Source: Bacillus licheniformis DSM 13 = ATCC 14580
GTDB lineage: Bacteria > Bacillota > Bacilli > Bacillales > Bacillaceae
Direction: 5' to 3'
Length of the DNA stretch: 64,000 nt
Assembly (NCBI RefSeq): GCF_000011645.1
Contig: NC_006270.3
Coordinates: 2,973,501-3,037,500, forward strand
Positions within the stretch are counted from its first letter, which is position 1. The number at the start of each line of letters is the position of its first letter. The position numbers were made by a program, and so were the translations under genes. Shown one piece after another: positions 8,540 to 16,330 of this stretch. The notes beneath the pieces were generated by a model. That model saw only the letters and a list, made by a program, of their open reading frames with translations, was not told where the DNA came from and did not search any database.

Positions 8540-8968
8540 TTATTTGCTCCACTTTTTAAAATCCTGATTCAGTCTGATCAAGCGGGTTTCCAACGTGTTC
8601 AGTTCTTCTGTTGTCCAGTCTTGAAGAACCTCCGTGTATACATGATAGCGGGCCTTTTGCACTTTTTTCAGAGCATCAATGCCCTCCGAAGTCATCTCCA
8701 CAAGGCTGATCCGGCCGTTGTTGGGATCAGGAAAACGTCTGATGAGCTTTTTCCGTTCCAAGGCTGAAACTTGTCTGCTTGCTGTCGACAGATTCAGCAT
8801 TAAGGTTTCAGCCAGCGAGTTGATGGCGAGAGGACTTTGCTTATCAAGCTCGCTTAACAGCAGATATTCCGAGCGGTCCAGACTTCCAAAGCGCGGGCTG
8901 TAGGCCGTCGTCAGACGGACCAAAAGCGCGATTTCTTTCTCTATGTTTCGGAGTGAGTCATGACCCAA
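8540..8968 (-). CDS. MarR-family transcriptional regulator
   Basis: A 142-residue winged-helix regulator. The start codon is TTG at 8968, with GAGGAGGG 8 nt upstream. The recognition region LMLNLSTASRQVSALERKKLIRR (residues about 63-86) and the wing FPDPNNGRISLVEMTSEG are typical of MarR proteins. It sits just upstream of the MFS/HlyD pair and only 25 bp downstream of ytcI, so it may be read through from ytcI as well. Probable repressor of the efflux genes; ligand unknown. Confidence 0.9.
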   Translation of the reverse strand: MGHDSLRNIEKEIALLVRLTTAYSPRFGSLDRSEYLLLSELDKQSPLAINSLAETLMLNLSTASRQVSALERKKLIRRFPDPNNGRISLVEMTSEGIDALKKVQKARYHVYTEVLQDWTTEELNTLETRLIRLNQDFKKWSK

Positions 8969-8993
8969 CGGATATTCCCTCCTCTTTGTGTGG

Positions 8994-10583
8994 TTATTCA
9001 GCTTTCGTTTTAAGTGCGATTTCCCGTTGTCTTAGTTCAAAGCGCTTGATTTTCGCCGAAGGCGTTTTCGGCAGTTCTTCGATGAATTCTATCTCCCGGG
9101 GGTATTTATAAGGGGCCGTCATGGCTTTTACATGGTCTTGTAATTCCTTTGTCAGGTGTTCATTTCCGCGGGATGGGTCCTTTAAGACAACGTATGCTTT
9201 CACGATCGATCCCCTGATTTCATCAGGGCTTGCCACAACAGCACATTCTTTGACCTCAGGATGCTTGATCAGCGCATCTTCAACTTCAAACGGGCCGATT
9301 GTATATCCTGAGCTGATGATCACATCGTCATTGCGGCTTTCAAACCAAAAATAGCCGTCTTCATCCTTTCGCGCCTTATCCCCTGTTATAAAGTAATCCC
9401 CTCTTCTTTGTCGGAGCGTTCGTTCTTGATCTTTGTAATATTCTTTAAAAAGAGCCGGCGTGCTTAAGTGAACGGCAATATCGCCTGTTTCGCCCGGGGG
9501 ACAGCTCTTTCCATTCCCGTCAATAATATCAACCAAGTTTCCAGGCGTCGGTTTTCCCATGCTTCCAGGCTTGATTTTCATACCTTTTAAAATCCCCACC
9601 AACAGCGTGCTCTCCGTTTGTCCGTATCCGTCCCGCACAGCAATATGAAAATGCTTTTTAAATGTATCGATGACTTCCCTGTTCAACGGCTCTCCGGCCG
9701 AAACAGCGCTGTGCAGAGAAGACAGGTCAAATCGGGACAAATCATTGACTTTCGCCATGAACCGGTACTCTGTCGGCGTACAGCACAGCACATTGACTTG
9801 ATGGCGCTCAATCAGCCGCAAATACGTTTCCGGCGTGAATTTTCCATGATAGATAAAGCCGGTTGCACCGCTACCGAGCACTGCTAAAAACGGGCTCCAT
9901 ACCCATTTTTGCCAGCCCGGCCCTGCTGTCGCCCAGACGAGATCCCCTTCCGAAATGTCAAGCCATGCGGAAGCTGTCGTTCTTAAGTGAGCATAAGCCC
10001 AGCCGTGTGTATGTACAACCCCTTTTGGCTGACCGGTCGTGCCGGATGTGTAAGATAAAAATGCGATGTCATCGCGAGAGGTATCCGCCGCTTGAAAATC
10101 CGCTGCAATGGCCTGATTCATTTTTTCGAGCAGATTGATCCACCCTTCGCTGCTTTCTCCGACGGCAAATAACGACAGTGCCTCTTTTGAACGAACATCT
10201 AGAAAAGCATCAAGAAATGCTGAATATACGACGGCTCCTTTGACGCCTGCATGCTTGATCCTGTAATCCAAGTCTTTCGCCCGAAGCATTTCGGAACATG
10301 GGATGACCACCATTCCAGCTTTTAAAATGGCCATGTACACGGCATACGTTTCCGGTATCCGCGGCATCATCACGATAAGCTTGTCACCTTTTTTCAGTCC
10401 AGAACGGGTCAATATGCTGCCGATTTTGTAAGCCTTTTCAATCAATTTTTCATAGGACCATGACACTTGACGCCCTGATTCATCTTCCCAGATCAATGCG
10501 GTCTTATCGCGGGAAGATTTAAATTTTTCAATTTCATCAACCGCATTATACTTCTCCGGCGCAATCAAATCTTCTCTTCTCAA
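8994..10583 (-). CDS. ytcI: Acyl-CoA synthetase YtcI (acetyl-CoA synthetase-like)
   Basis: An AMP-forming acyl-CoA ligase, 529 residues from the TTG at 10583. AAGGAG lies 9 nt upstream of it and the length equals my recollection of B. subtilis YtcI. An ATG 36 nt further upstream (MAQDKEMEG) has no ribosome site. Motifs: SYTSGTTGQPKG (A3 P-loop), DGYGQTES (A5), TGDKARKDEDGYFWFESRNDD split over A7-A8, and the C-terminal lysine in TPSAKIKR. It resembles AcsA, also in this window, and the medium-chain ligase group. The acyl substrate is not established. The gene stands between sspA and the MarR gene. Confidence 0.88.
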   Translation of the reverse strand: MRREDLIAPEKYNAVDEIEKFKSSRDKTALIWEDESGRQVSWSYEKLIEKAYKIGSILTRSGLKKGDKLIVMMPRIPETYAVYMAILKAGMVVIPCSEMLRAKDLDYRIKHAGVKGAVVYSAFLDAFLDVRSKEALSLFAVGESSEGWINLLEKMNQAIAADFQAADTSRDDIAFLSYTSGTTGQPKGVVHTHGWAYAHLRTTASAWLDISEGDLVWATAGPGWQKWVWSPFLAVLGSGATGFIYHGKFTPETYLRLIERHQVNVLCCTPTEYRFMAKVNDLSRFDLSSLHSAVSAGEPLNREVIDTFKKHFHIAVRDGYGQTESTLLVGILKGMKIKPGSMGKPTPGNLVDIIDGNGKSCPPGETGDIAVHLSTPALFKEYYKDQERTLRQRRGDYFITGDKARKDEDGYFWFESRNDDVIISSGYTIGPFEVEDALIKHPEVKECAVVASPDEIRGSIVKAYVVLKDPSRGNEHLTKELQDHVKAMTAPYKYPREIEFIEELPKTPSAKIKRFELRQREIALKTKAE

Positions 10584-10672
10584 CCCTTCCATCTCCTTGT
10601 CTTGTGCCATCTTTTTATTATACATAATCCTTTCATACAATTGTATTCCGAAATGCCTATTTTGCAGAACAT

Positions 10673-10698
10673 AAAAAAGAGTGGGGATTAAACCCCAC
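10673..10698 (-). terminator. Terminator of sspA
   Basis: Stem GTGGGG / CCCCAC with a 6-nt loop followed by TCTTTTTTAT on the minus strand, 28 bp after the sspA stop. Confidence 0.9.
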
Positions 10699-10725
10699 CC
10701 ATTATCCATTGCTTTTTAATTTTAA

Positions 10726-10938
10726 TTATTGTTGTGTTCCACCCATTTGCTGTTGAGCGAAAGAAACTAAACGCTTAGTGATTTCTCCTCCAACTGAACC
10801 GTTTGCACGAGAAGTAGTTTCTGCTCCAAGGTTAACGCCAAATTCAGAAGCGATTTCGAATTTCATTTGGTCGATAGCTTGAGCAGCACCAGGAACCAAT
10901 AGTTGGTTAGAACTGCTTTGTCTGTTGTTTTGAGCCAT
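10726..10938 (-). CDS. sspA: Alpha/beta-type small acid-soluble spore protein
   Basis: A 70-residue DNA-binding protein that coats forespore DNA and protects it from UV and heat. It carries the GPR protease cleavage site in KFEIASEFGV and the DNA-binding conserved segment GGEITKRLVSFAQQQMGG. Q- and N-rich termini are typical. A strong ribosome site AAGGAGGTGAG precedes the ATG. Monocistronic: its own SigG-like promoter upstream and a terminator downstream. The assignment to sspA rather than a paralogue comes from its position beside thiI. Confidence 0.95.
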   Translation of the reverse strand: MAQNNRQSSSNQLLVPGAAQAIDQMKFEIASEFGVNLGAETTSRANGSVGGEITKRLVSFAQQQMGGTQQ

Positions 10939-10961
10939 GTGTTCTCACCTCCTTGTGAGTA

Positions 10962-10991
10962 TAGATTGTGTAAAAACACATGACTTCATAC
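10962..10991 (-). promoter_or_regulatory. Candidate SigG promoter of sspA
   Basis: Minus strand GTATGA, 17-nt spacer, CAATCTA. Compared with the forespore SigG consensus GYATAW / CATNMTA, one mismatch in each element. The position would place the start about 15-20 nt upstream of the ATG. Confidence 0.5.
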
Positions 10992-11049
10992 AAAGAATGT
11001 TTGGTAATTGTATGCAAAAACAGACAAAGATGTTTGATTGAATATTCCT

Positions 11050-12255
11050 TTAGAAAAAATCCGCAAATTGATCTTTCGTTTCCGCTTTGCTGCTCAAAAC
11101 AATCGTTTCCGTGTTTTCCACAGCTTCGTTGATAAGCGGTTCGAAATCTGTGTAGCTTTCAAAGTGTTCGATTTTCTCTTTTTTCGGACGCGTTTTCGGC
11201 GCAGAAGGCGTAAAGATCGTGCAGCAGTCTTCGTACGGACGTATGCTGATATCGTACGTATCGATTTCCTTCGCTTTTTCGATGATTTCCGTCTTATCCA
11301 TGCCGATTAAAGGGCGCAAAACCGGCGTGCTCGTGACCGCGTTGATGGCATACATGCTTTCAAGCGTCTGGCTTGCCACCTGGCCGAGGCTTTCCCCTGT
11401 AAAGATCGCAAGCGCGTTATGGCGTTCGCGCAGTTTGTCGGCGATCTGGAGCATCAGCCTTCTGGTCGCCGTCATGGAATAGTTCTCGGGAATCTGCTTT
11501 TGAATGAGCTCTTGAGTTTTTGTAAACGGAACGATATGAAGCTTGATGTCTCCGCCAAAAGCCGTAAGCCGCTTAGTAAGATCGATCACTTTTTGCTTGG
11601 CCCGCTCGCTTGTATATGGCGGGCTGAAAAAGTGAACGGCTTCGATCTCAAGTCCGCGCTTCATGGCATAGAACCCGGCAACAGGGCTGTCGATTCCGCC
11701 GGATATCATAAGCATCGCTTTTCCTCCGCTTCCGACCGGCAGTCCGCCCGCACCTTTTTCATCCCGGAATGTCAAATACGTGGCATCTTCCCGAATTTCG
11801 ATACGCAAATGGATGTCCGGGGAGTGGACGTCAACGGTAAGATCGTCGGTGTTGCGCAAAATGTGTCCTCCGATCTCGGCATTCATCTCATTTGTATTTA
11901 ATTCAAACTGCTTATAAGCCCTTTTCGTCGATACTTTAAAGGTATCCCCGGGCTTGTATTGTTCTTGAACAGAAGCGAGCGCCGTCTCTTTAATGCTTTC
12001 CAGATCTGTCCGGCACTTCACGGCAAGACTGAACGATTGGATGCCGAAAACGTGTTTCAGACGAGCCATTACAGCTTCAGCGTCTTCTCCGTTTAATACG
12101 AGAGTCATTCTGTCGCGTGTTGATTCATAACGGACGTTGCGGAAATCGCGCAAGACCATTTTGATATTTCTTTTCAGGCGATCGACAAAAAGCTTTCTAT
12201 TCTTTCCTTTTGTTGAAATTTCGCCAAATCTGATTAAAATGTAGTCCTCATTCAT
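11050..12255 (-). CDS. thiI: tRNA 4-thiouridine synthase ThiI
   Basis: Installs 4-thiouridine at position 8 of tRNA using sulfur relayed from a cysteine desulfurase. 401 residues: N-terminal ferredoxin-like and THUMP region (about 1-165), then a PP-loop ATPase with SGGIDSPVAGF near residue 185. The rhodanese extension with a second catalytic cysteine found in E. coli ThiI is absent, as in other Firmicutes. It starts 7 nt downstream of the nifZ stop, so the desulfurase and synthase are made as a pair. Confidence 0.96.
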   Translation of the reverse strand: MNEDYILIRFGEISTKGKNRKLFVDRLKRNIKMVLRDFRNVRYESTRDRMTLVLNGEDAEAVMARLKHVFGIQSFSLAVKCRTDLESIKETALASVQEQYKPGDTFKVSTKRAYKQFELNTNEMNAEIGGHILRNTDDLTVDVHSPDIHLRIEIREDATYLTFRDEKGAGGLPVGSGGKAMLMISGGIDSPVAGFYAMKRGLEIEAVHFFSPPYTSERAKQKVIDLTKRLTAFGGDIKLHIVPFTKTQELIQKQIPENYSMTATRRLMLQIADKLRERHNALAIFTGESLGQVASQTLESMYAINAVTSTPVLRPLIGMDKTEIIEKAKEIDTYDISIRPYEDCCTIFTPSAPKTRPKKEKIEHFESYTDFEPLINEAVENTETIVLSSKAETKDQFADFF

Positions 12256-12262
12256 TGTGCCT

Positions 12263-13408
12263 CTACCTCATAATTCCTTTTAGTTTGTGTAAACTTTCTT
12301 TTAAGGCCGTCATAAACGGGCCGACAATCTCATGATTATCCCGGTACGTCATGCTGATTCTGATGCTGCTTGAGGCCGCACCTTCACCTTTTCCCATTTC
12401 TAAAAGCACCTTGCTCGGCTTATGCTGTTTTGAAGAGCATGCTGATGTCGTCGATACGAAAATATCCCGCTCCTCTAGCATATGCAAAAGGACCTCAGCC
12501 TTCAATCCCGGAACGGAAAAATTGATGATATGCGGCGCGCTGTTTTCTTCCGGCGTATTTAATATAACACCTTTCAGCTCTTTTAGCTCCTTGATAAAAG
12601 CTGATTTTGCCGCCTTTATTTCTTCTATATAATGGTTATAATCCTGTTTTGACAAATTGATCGCTTTTGCAAGTGTAACGGCGCCGGCGGTATTTTCAGT
12701 TCCAGCACGCCTGTTGTTCTGCTGTTCTCCTCCGGAAATCAAAGGAAAAAGCGAGATCCGTTCGTTTAGAATGAGGGCTCCTGTTCCCTTTAAGCCGTGA
12801 AATTTGTGACCCGAGATTGTACAAAGGTCAATGGCTGCCCCGGAGATGTCCAGCGGAACCTTGTTGATGCCCTGAACATGATCAACGTGAAAGTATGCCC
12901 TTGTGTTTTCTTTTACGATTTTCCCGATTTCTTCCAGAGGCTGGATGACGCCTGTTTCATTGTTGACGTGCATGATGCTTACAAGAATCGTGTCTTTGCG
13001 GAGCGCTTGTTTCAAGTCTTCAAGAGAAACAAAGCCATGGCCGTCGACAGGAAGATATGTAACCTCAAAGCCGAAGGCCGTCTTCAGCTGCTCCAAGGAT
13101 TCCGTCACAGACGGGTGTTCAATGGAGGAAGCAATGATATGCTTTCCTTTTTGCGCATGTGCCAAAGCAATGCCTTTAAGCGCCATGTTATTGGCTTCTG
13201 AAGCGCCGGACGTAAACACGATATCATGATTTTTTAGCGAAAGCGCCGATTTAATCTGTTTCCGCGCTTCAGAAAGCAATTGATCCGCTTCAACGCCGTG
13301 GCGGTGCAGAGACGACGGGTTGCCGAAGAAGCGCTGATTTACTTGTTCATAAATTTGTAATAATTCAGGATATGGTTTTGTTGTTGAACTATTATCAAGA
13401 TAAATCAT
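12263..13408 (-). CDS. nifZ: Cysteine desulfurase NifZ (sulfur donor for ThiI)
   Basis: A 381-residue PLP-dependent class V aminotransferase fold enzyme that takes sulfur from cysteine. The PLP lysine lies in TISGHKFHGLKGTG (about residue 202), and the persulfide cysteine lies in STTSACSSKQ near residue 325. The short active loop resembles the IscS group. First gene of the nifZ-thiI operon, so its likely role is tRNA thiolation rather than general Fe-S assembly. The start ATG at 13408 is supported by length and homology. Confidence 0.95.
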   Translation of the reverse strand: MIYLDNSSTTKPYPELLQIYEQVNQRFFGNPSSLHRHGVEADQLLSEARKQIKSALSLKNHDIVFTSGASEANNMALKGIALAHAQKGKHIIASSIEHPSVTESLEQLKTAFGFEVTYLPVDGHGFVSLEDLKQALRKDTILVSIMHVNNETGVIQPLEEIGKIVKENTRAYFHVDHVQGINKVPLDISGAAIDLCTISGHKFHGLKGTGALILNERISLFPLISGGEQQNNRRAGTENTAGAVTLAKAINLSKQDYNHYIEEIKAAKSAFIKELKELKGVILNTPEENSAPHIINFSVPGLKAEVLLHMLEERDIFVSTTSACSSKQHKPSKVLLEMGKGEGAASSSIRISMTYRDNHEIVGPFMTALKESLHKLKGIMR

Positions 13409-13493
13409 GATCTACTCCTTTAAAATGAACGTTCTTTTTCATGACTGTATATGTTATCATATCAACTTGTAATTGAAAATTAAAAATAAATGT

Positions 13494-13521
13494 TTGACTT
13501 CTCTGATTTTTAAAATATAAT
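13494..13521 (+). promoter_or_regulatory. SigA-type promoter of braB
   Basis: TTGACT (13494-13499), 16-nt spacer, TATAAT (13516-13521), leaving an untranslated leader of about 75 nt before the braB ATG. Confidence 0.7.
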
Positions 13522-13558
13522 AGTCTTTGGACTTTTGTCATATTATATCACGAAAATA

Positions 13559-13573
13559 AATTGACAGAAAATT
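13559..13573 (+). promoter_or_regulatory. Putative CodY box in the braB leader
   Basis: AATTGACAGAAAATT matches the CodY consensus AATTTTCWGAAAATT at 13 of 15 positions. It lies downstream of the promoter and upstream of the braB start. B. subtilis braB is known to be regulated by CodY and ScoC, so a CodY site is expected here. Confidence 0.6.
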
Positions 13574-13601
13574 TAAACAAAATGCCAGGAGGTTCTTTTT
13601 A

Positions 13602-14939
13602 ATGAAAACTTCACTATCCGCTAAGGAAACGACGGCGATTGGGCTTATGCTGTTCGCCCTCTTTTTCGGAGCGGGAAATATGATTTTTCCTCCCCAGCTT
13701 GGTCAAGCTGCCGGAGAGAATATTTGGCCGGCTATCATCGGATTCTTGCTGACGGGCGTTGGTCTTCCTCTGCTCGGCGTCATCGCGGTTGCTTTAAAAG
13801 GGAGTGCAAAAGGCCTAGCTGACAAAGCCCACCCGGTCTTCGGCACGATATTAATCGTCAGCATTTATTTAACGATCGGACCTTTATTTGCCATTCCGAG
13901 GACGGGAAACGTTTCATACGTCATAGCGGTTGAGCCGTTTTTAGGAAAACATTCGTCAAGTCTTTATCTGTTCATCTTTACCCTGATCTTTTTCGGGATC
14001 ACTTATTTCTTGGCGTTAAACCCAAGCAAGCTTGTTGACCGCATCGGTAAAATTTTAACACCGATATTATTGACTGTAATCGCAATCTTAGTCATCAAAG
14101 CGTTTATCACCCCGATGGGCAGCATCGGGTCTGTGACAGAGGCTTACCAATCCGCACCGCTGTTTGTCGGATTTTTAGAAGGGTATAAAACGATGGATGC
14201 GATCGCTTCAATTGTTTTTGGAATTGTCGTCATTACGGCAATTAAAGACCGCGGAGTCACAAATCCAAAGTCAATCGCCGCTTCATGCATCAAAGCGGGG
14301 ATAGTCGCTGCAGTCGGTCTCGGACTCGTTTACGTTTCACTCGCTTATTTAGGGGCGACAAGCGTTGAAACCGTCGGTTCGCTCGACAACGGCGGCGAAA
14401 TATTGTCCAAAGCTTCCGCATATTTGTTCGGCTCGCTTGGAAATGCCGTGCTCGGCATCGCGATCTTGTTCGCCTGCCTGACGACAAGCGTAGGACTTGT
14501 TTCTTCTTGCGGAGAGTATTTTTCAAATCTGATTCCGAAGCTCTCTTACAAAGCAGTTGTCATCATTGTGACGCTTTTCAGCCTTGTGATTGCCAATTTC
14601 GGACTGACAGAAATCATCTCGTTTTCAGTACCGATTCTGTCTGCGATTTATCCGCTTGCGATCGTCGTCGTTTTGCTCTCATTCATTGATAAGCTGTTTA
14701 ATGAACGGCGCGAGGTCTATATCGGCACCCTTATCCCGACAGGAATTCTGAGCATCATCGACGGATTAAACGCGGCGAAAATCCCGCTGGGGCCGGTTAA
14801 CGATATCTTAAAAGCGAACATCCCGCTGTTCAGCATGGGTGTCGGCTGGGTCGTTCCGGCTGTTATCGGCGCAGTGATCGGTTACATTGTGACATTTTTT
14901 ATCGCTTTGCCGGAGGACAAATTAAAGAACGTCAGCTGA
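13602..14939 (+). CDS. braB: Branched-chain amino acid permease BraB
   Basis: A 445-residue LIVCS-family cation symporter importing isoleucine, leucine and valine. The N-terminal LFFGAGNMIFPPQLGQ is the family signature, and about 12 hydrophobic segments follow. AGGAGG precedes the ATG at a normal distance. Divergent from nifZ. In B. subtilis it sits at the same place, between nifZ and ezrA. Here an IS element separates it from ezrA. A CodY-type box lies in the leader. Confidence 0.94.
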   Translation: MKTSLSAKETTAIGLMLFALFFGAGNMIFPPQLGQAAGENIWPAIIGFLLTGVGLPLLGVIAVALKGSAKGLADKAHPVFGTILIVSIYLTIGPLFAIPRTGNVSYVIAVEPFLGKHSSSLYLFIFTLIFFGITYFLALNPSKLVDRIGKILTPILLTVIAILVIKAFITPMGSIGSVTEAYQSAPLFVGFLEGYKTMDAIASIVFGIVVITAIKDRGVTNPKSIAASCIKAGIVAAVGLGLVYVSLAYLGATSVETVGSLDNGGEILSKASAYLFGSLGNAVLGIAILFACLTTSVGLVSSCGEYFSNLIPKLSYKAVVIIVTLFSLVIANFGLTEIISFSVPILSAIYPLAIVVVLLSFIDKLFNERREVYIGTLIPTGILSIIDGLNAAKIPLGPVNDILKANIPLFSMGVGWVVPAVIGAVIGYIVTFFIALPEDKLKNVS

Positions 14940-14946
14940 CCTTTGC

Positions 14947-14982
14947 AAAAAACAGCTCTGTTTAAAACAGGGCTGTTTTTTT
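14947..14982 (+). terminator. Terminator of braB
   Basis: Stem AACAGCTCTGTTT / AAACAGGGCTGTT (one wobble) followed by seven T, 8 bp after the braB stop. Confidence 0.9.
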
Positions 14983-15002
14983 ATCTTTCATTTCTTTAGA
15001 CA

Positions 15003-15014
15003 AAAAACCCGGCA
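15003..15014 (-). terminator. Left arm of a terminator split by the IS
   Basis: AAAAACCCGGCA. Its partner TGCCGGGTTTTT lies at 16316-16327 on the far side of the insertion sequence. Joining the flanks and counting the 4-bp target duplication once restores a 12-bp stem with a 12-nt loop (CACATCTTTACA). The hairpin faced ezrA on the minus strand and could also act after braB. Confidence 0.8.
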
Positions 15015-15018
15015 CACA

Positions 15019-15022
15019 TCTT
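15019..15022. repeat. Target-site duplication, left copy (TCTT)
   Basis: TCTT directly precedes the left end of the element and the same four bases directly follow the right end. Confidence 0.85.
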
Positions 15023-15051
15023 TGGAGAGACCCAAATAAATGAGACAAGGA

Positions 15052-15105
15052 AAAAACACCCCCTGAATCGTATTAATACAATATGATTCTTAGGAGGGTG
15101 TTTTT
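15052..15105 (+). terminator. Hairpin at the IS left end, covering the orfA ribosome site
   Basis: AAAAACACCC (15052-15061) pairs with GGGTGTTTTT (15096-15105), and inside it GAATC (15065-15069) pairs with GATTC (15085-15089). The orfA ribosome site TAGGAGG is in the right half. RNA entering from outside would fold this stem, hide the ribosome site and end in five U. A transcript starting inside the element would lack the left arm. Confidence 0.65.
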
Positions 15106-15107
15106 CT

Positions 15108-15440
15108 ATGGGCACAAGAGTACATTACGCAGAAGAAGTAAAATGGGAAGTAATTAAAATGAAACAAGCTGGAATGACAAACAAAGAAATAATGGAACAA
15201 CTGGGGATAAAAAATAAGACTCAAATTAAAACATGGATGCGATGGTACAAAACAGGCCAAACCTATCGATTTTCGCAACAAGTTGGAAAACAATATTCCT
15301 ACGGTAAAGAATCGGAGGAAATGAGTGAGCTAGAAGAATTAAAACTAAAGAATAAACAGCTAGAGGCTCAATTGGCAATTATAAAAAAGTACCAGGAGAT
15401 CGAAAGGAGTTGGAGCCACGAGTCATTGTCCAAGTTGTAG
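15108..15440 (+). CDS. IS3-family transposase OrfA
   Basis: A 110-residue DNA-binding component. A helix-turn-helix occupies residues about 15-45 (MTNKEIMEQLGIKNKTQIKTW region), followed by a leucine-rich coiled coil (residues about 65-90) for dimerisation. TAGGAGGG lies 9 nt before the ATG. The 3' part overlaps orfB and contains the slippery heptamer. Low G+C compared with the flanking genes, as usual for an IS. Confidence 0.92.
   Translation: MGTRVHYAEEVKWEVIKMKQAGMTNKEIMEQLGIKNKTQIKTWMRWYKTGQTYRFSQQVGKQYSYGKESEEMSELEELKLKNKQLEAQLAIIKKYQEIERSWSHESLSKL
15383..15389 (+). other. Programmed -1 frameshift heptamer A AAA AAG
   Basis: In the orfA frame the codons are AAA (15384-15386) and AAG (15387-15389), so slippage by -1 moves ribosomes into the orfB frame, which is open from here to 16270. 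The fusion OrfAB would be 387 residues. Confidence 0.8.
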
Positions 15441-16270
15441 AAGAACTCTCAGCCACTTTTAAAATAATTGATATTCTTGGAGTATTAGGCATACCTAAGT
15501 CAACATATTACCGTTGGAAAAAGAAGTATAAAAAAGTTGAGCTAACTTCATTAGAAGAGCTAGTAATCAAGCTGTGTAAGAAAAACTTCTATCACTATGG
15601 TCATCGTAAAATTAAATCCATCTTAAACAGAAAGTATGGGATAAATGTAAACCGCAAAACTGTACAAAAAATTATGCAAAAGTTTGAGATTCAGTGTCAA
15701 GTTAAGAAGAAGCGACAAAAGTACATTTGTGGTGAGAGTAATATTATTGTGCCGAACACTCTCAATCGTAATTTTAAAGCAAGCCGATTAAATGAAAAAT
15801 GGGTAACCGACATTACCTACTTACCTTATGGCTCGACTATGTTATATTTATCAACGATTATGGACTTATATAACAACGAAATAGTGGCTTACAAAATAGG
15901 TACGAGCCAAGATATTAACCTAGTATTAGACACATTGAGGGAAGCTGTAGAATTACGTAAACCAGTAGGGTTACTTCTTCATAGCGACCAGGGATCTGTC
16001 TATACTTCACATGCATATCAGAATTTGGCCAAAGAAAAAGGCATTACCACAAGCATGTCTCGAAAAGGAAACTGCCATGATAATGCCGTCATTGAATCCT
16101 TTCACTCCTCGCTAAAGTCGGAAGGATTTAACGCTCAAAGTAGAGCATCTATATCCAATTCTAAAGTAGTACAAATTGTAAATCAATACATGTATCGATA
16201 TAATCATGTACGAATTCAGGCAAAATTAAACTACCTGTCCCCACTGGAATACAGGGGACAGGCAGCATAG
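15410..16270 (+). CDS. IS3-family transposase OrfB (catalytic domain)
   Basis: Up to 286 residues, normally made as the OrfAB fusion. An N-terminal HTH_21-like region (YGHRKIKSIL) precedes an rve integrase core with the DDE triad: Asp in WVTDITYLPYG, Asp in HSDQGSVYTS and Glu in HDNAVIESFHSSLKSE. No stop or frameshift interrupts it. The TTG at 15410 has GGAG upstream but may not be used. It cuts and joins the element ends during transposition. Confidence 0.93.
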   Translation: MEPRVIVQVVEELSATFKIIDILGVLGIPKSTYYRWKKKYKKVELTSLEELVIKLCKKNFYHYGHRKIKSILNRKYGINVNRKTVQKIMQKFEIQCQVKKKRQKYICGESNIIVPNTLNRNFKASRLNEKWVTDITYLPYGSTMLYLSTIMDLYNNEIVAYKIGTSQDINLVLDTLREAVELRKPVGLLLHSDQGSVYTSHAYQNLAKEKGITTSMSRKGNCHDNAVIESFHSSLKSEGFNAQSRASISNSKVVQIVNQYMYRYNHVRIQAKLNYLSPLEYRGQAA

Positions 16271-16307
16271 GTGTTTTTTCTAAGTCTCATTTTAACGGGT
16301 CAGTTCA

Positions 16308-16311
16308 TCTT
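16308..16311. repeat. Target-site duplication, right copy (TCTT)
   Basis: Identical to 15019-15022, as expected for an IS3-family insertion. Confidence 0.85.
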
Positions 16312-16315
16312 TACA

Positions 16316-16327
16316 TGCCGGGTTTTT
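16316..16327 (-). terminator. Right arm of the split terminator
   Basis: TGCCGGGTTTTT, complementary to AAAAACCCGGCA at 15003-15014. It starts 9 bp from the IS end and finishes 4 bp before the ezrA stop codon. Confidence 0.8.
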
Positions 16328-16330
16328 GCT

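Larger units (their letters stand above)
15023..16307 (+). mobile_element. IS3-family insertion sequence, IS3Bli1-like, 1285 bp, complete
   Basis: Ends read TGGAGAGACCC and, as reverse complement on the right, TGAACTGACCC (8 of 11 identical). The subterminal repeat TGAGAC-N3-GAAAAAACACC is also inverted at both ends. The element carries two overlapping reading frames joined by an A-AAA-AAG slippery site and encodes an IS3-type DDE transposase. It is flanked by a 4-bp TCTT duplication. Length and features match what I recall of IS3Bli1 from B. licheniformis. Both reading frames are intact, so it is probably active or recently inserted. It lies inside the loop of a terminator hairpin. Confidence 0.92.
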
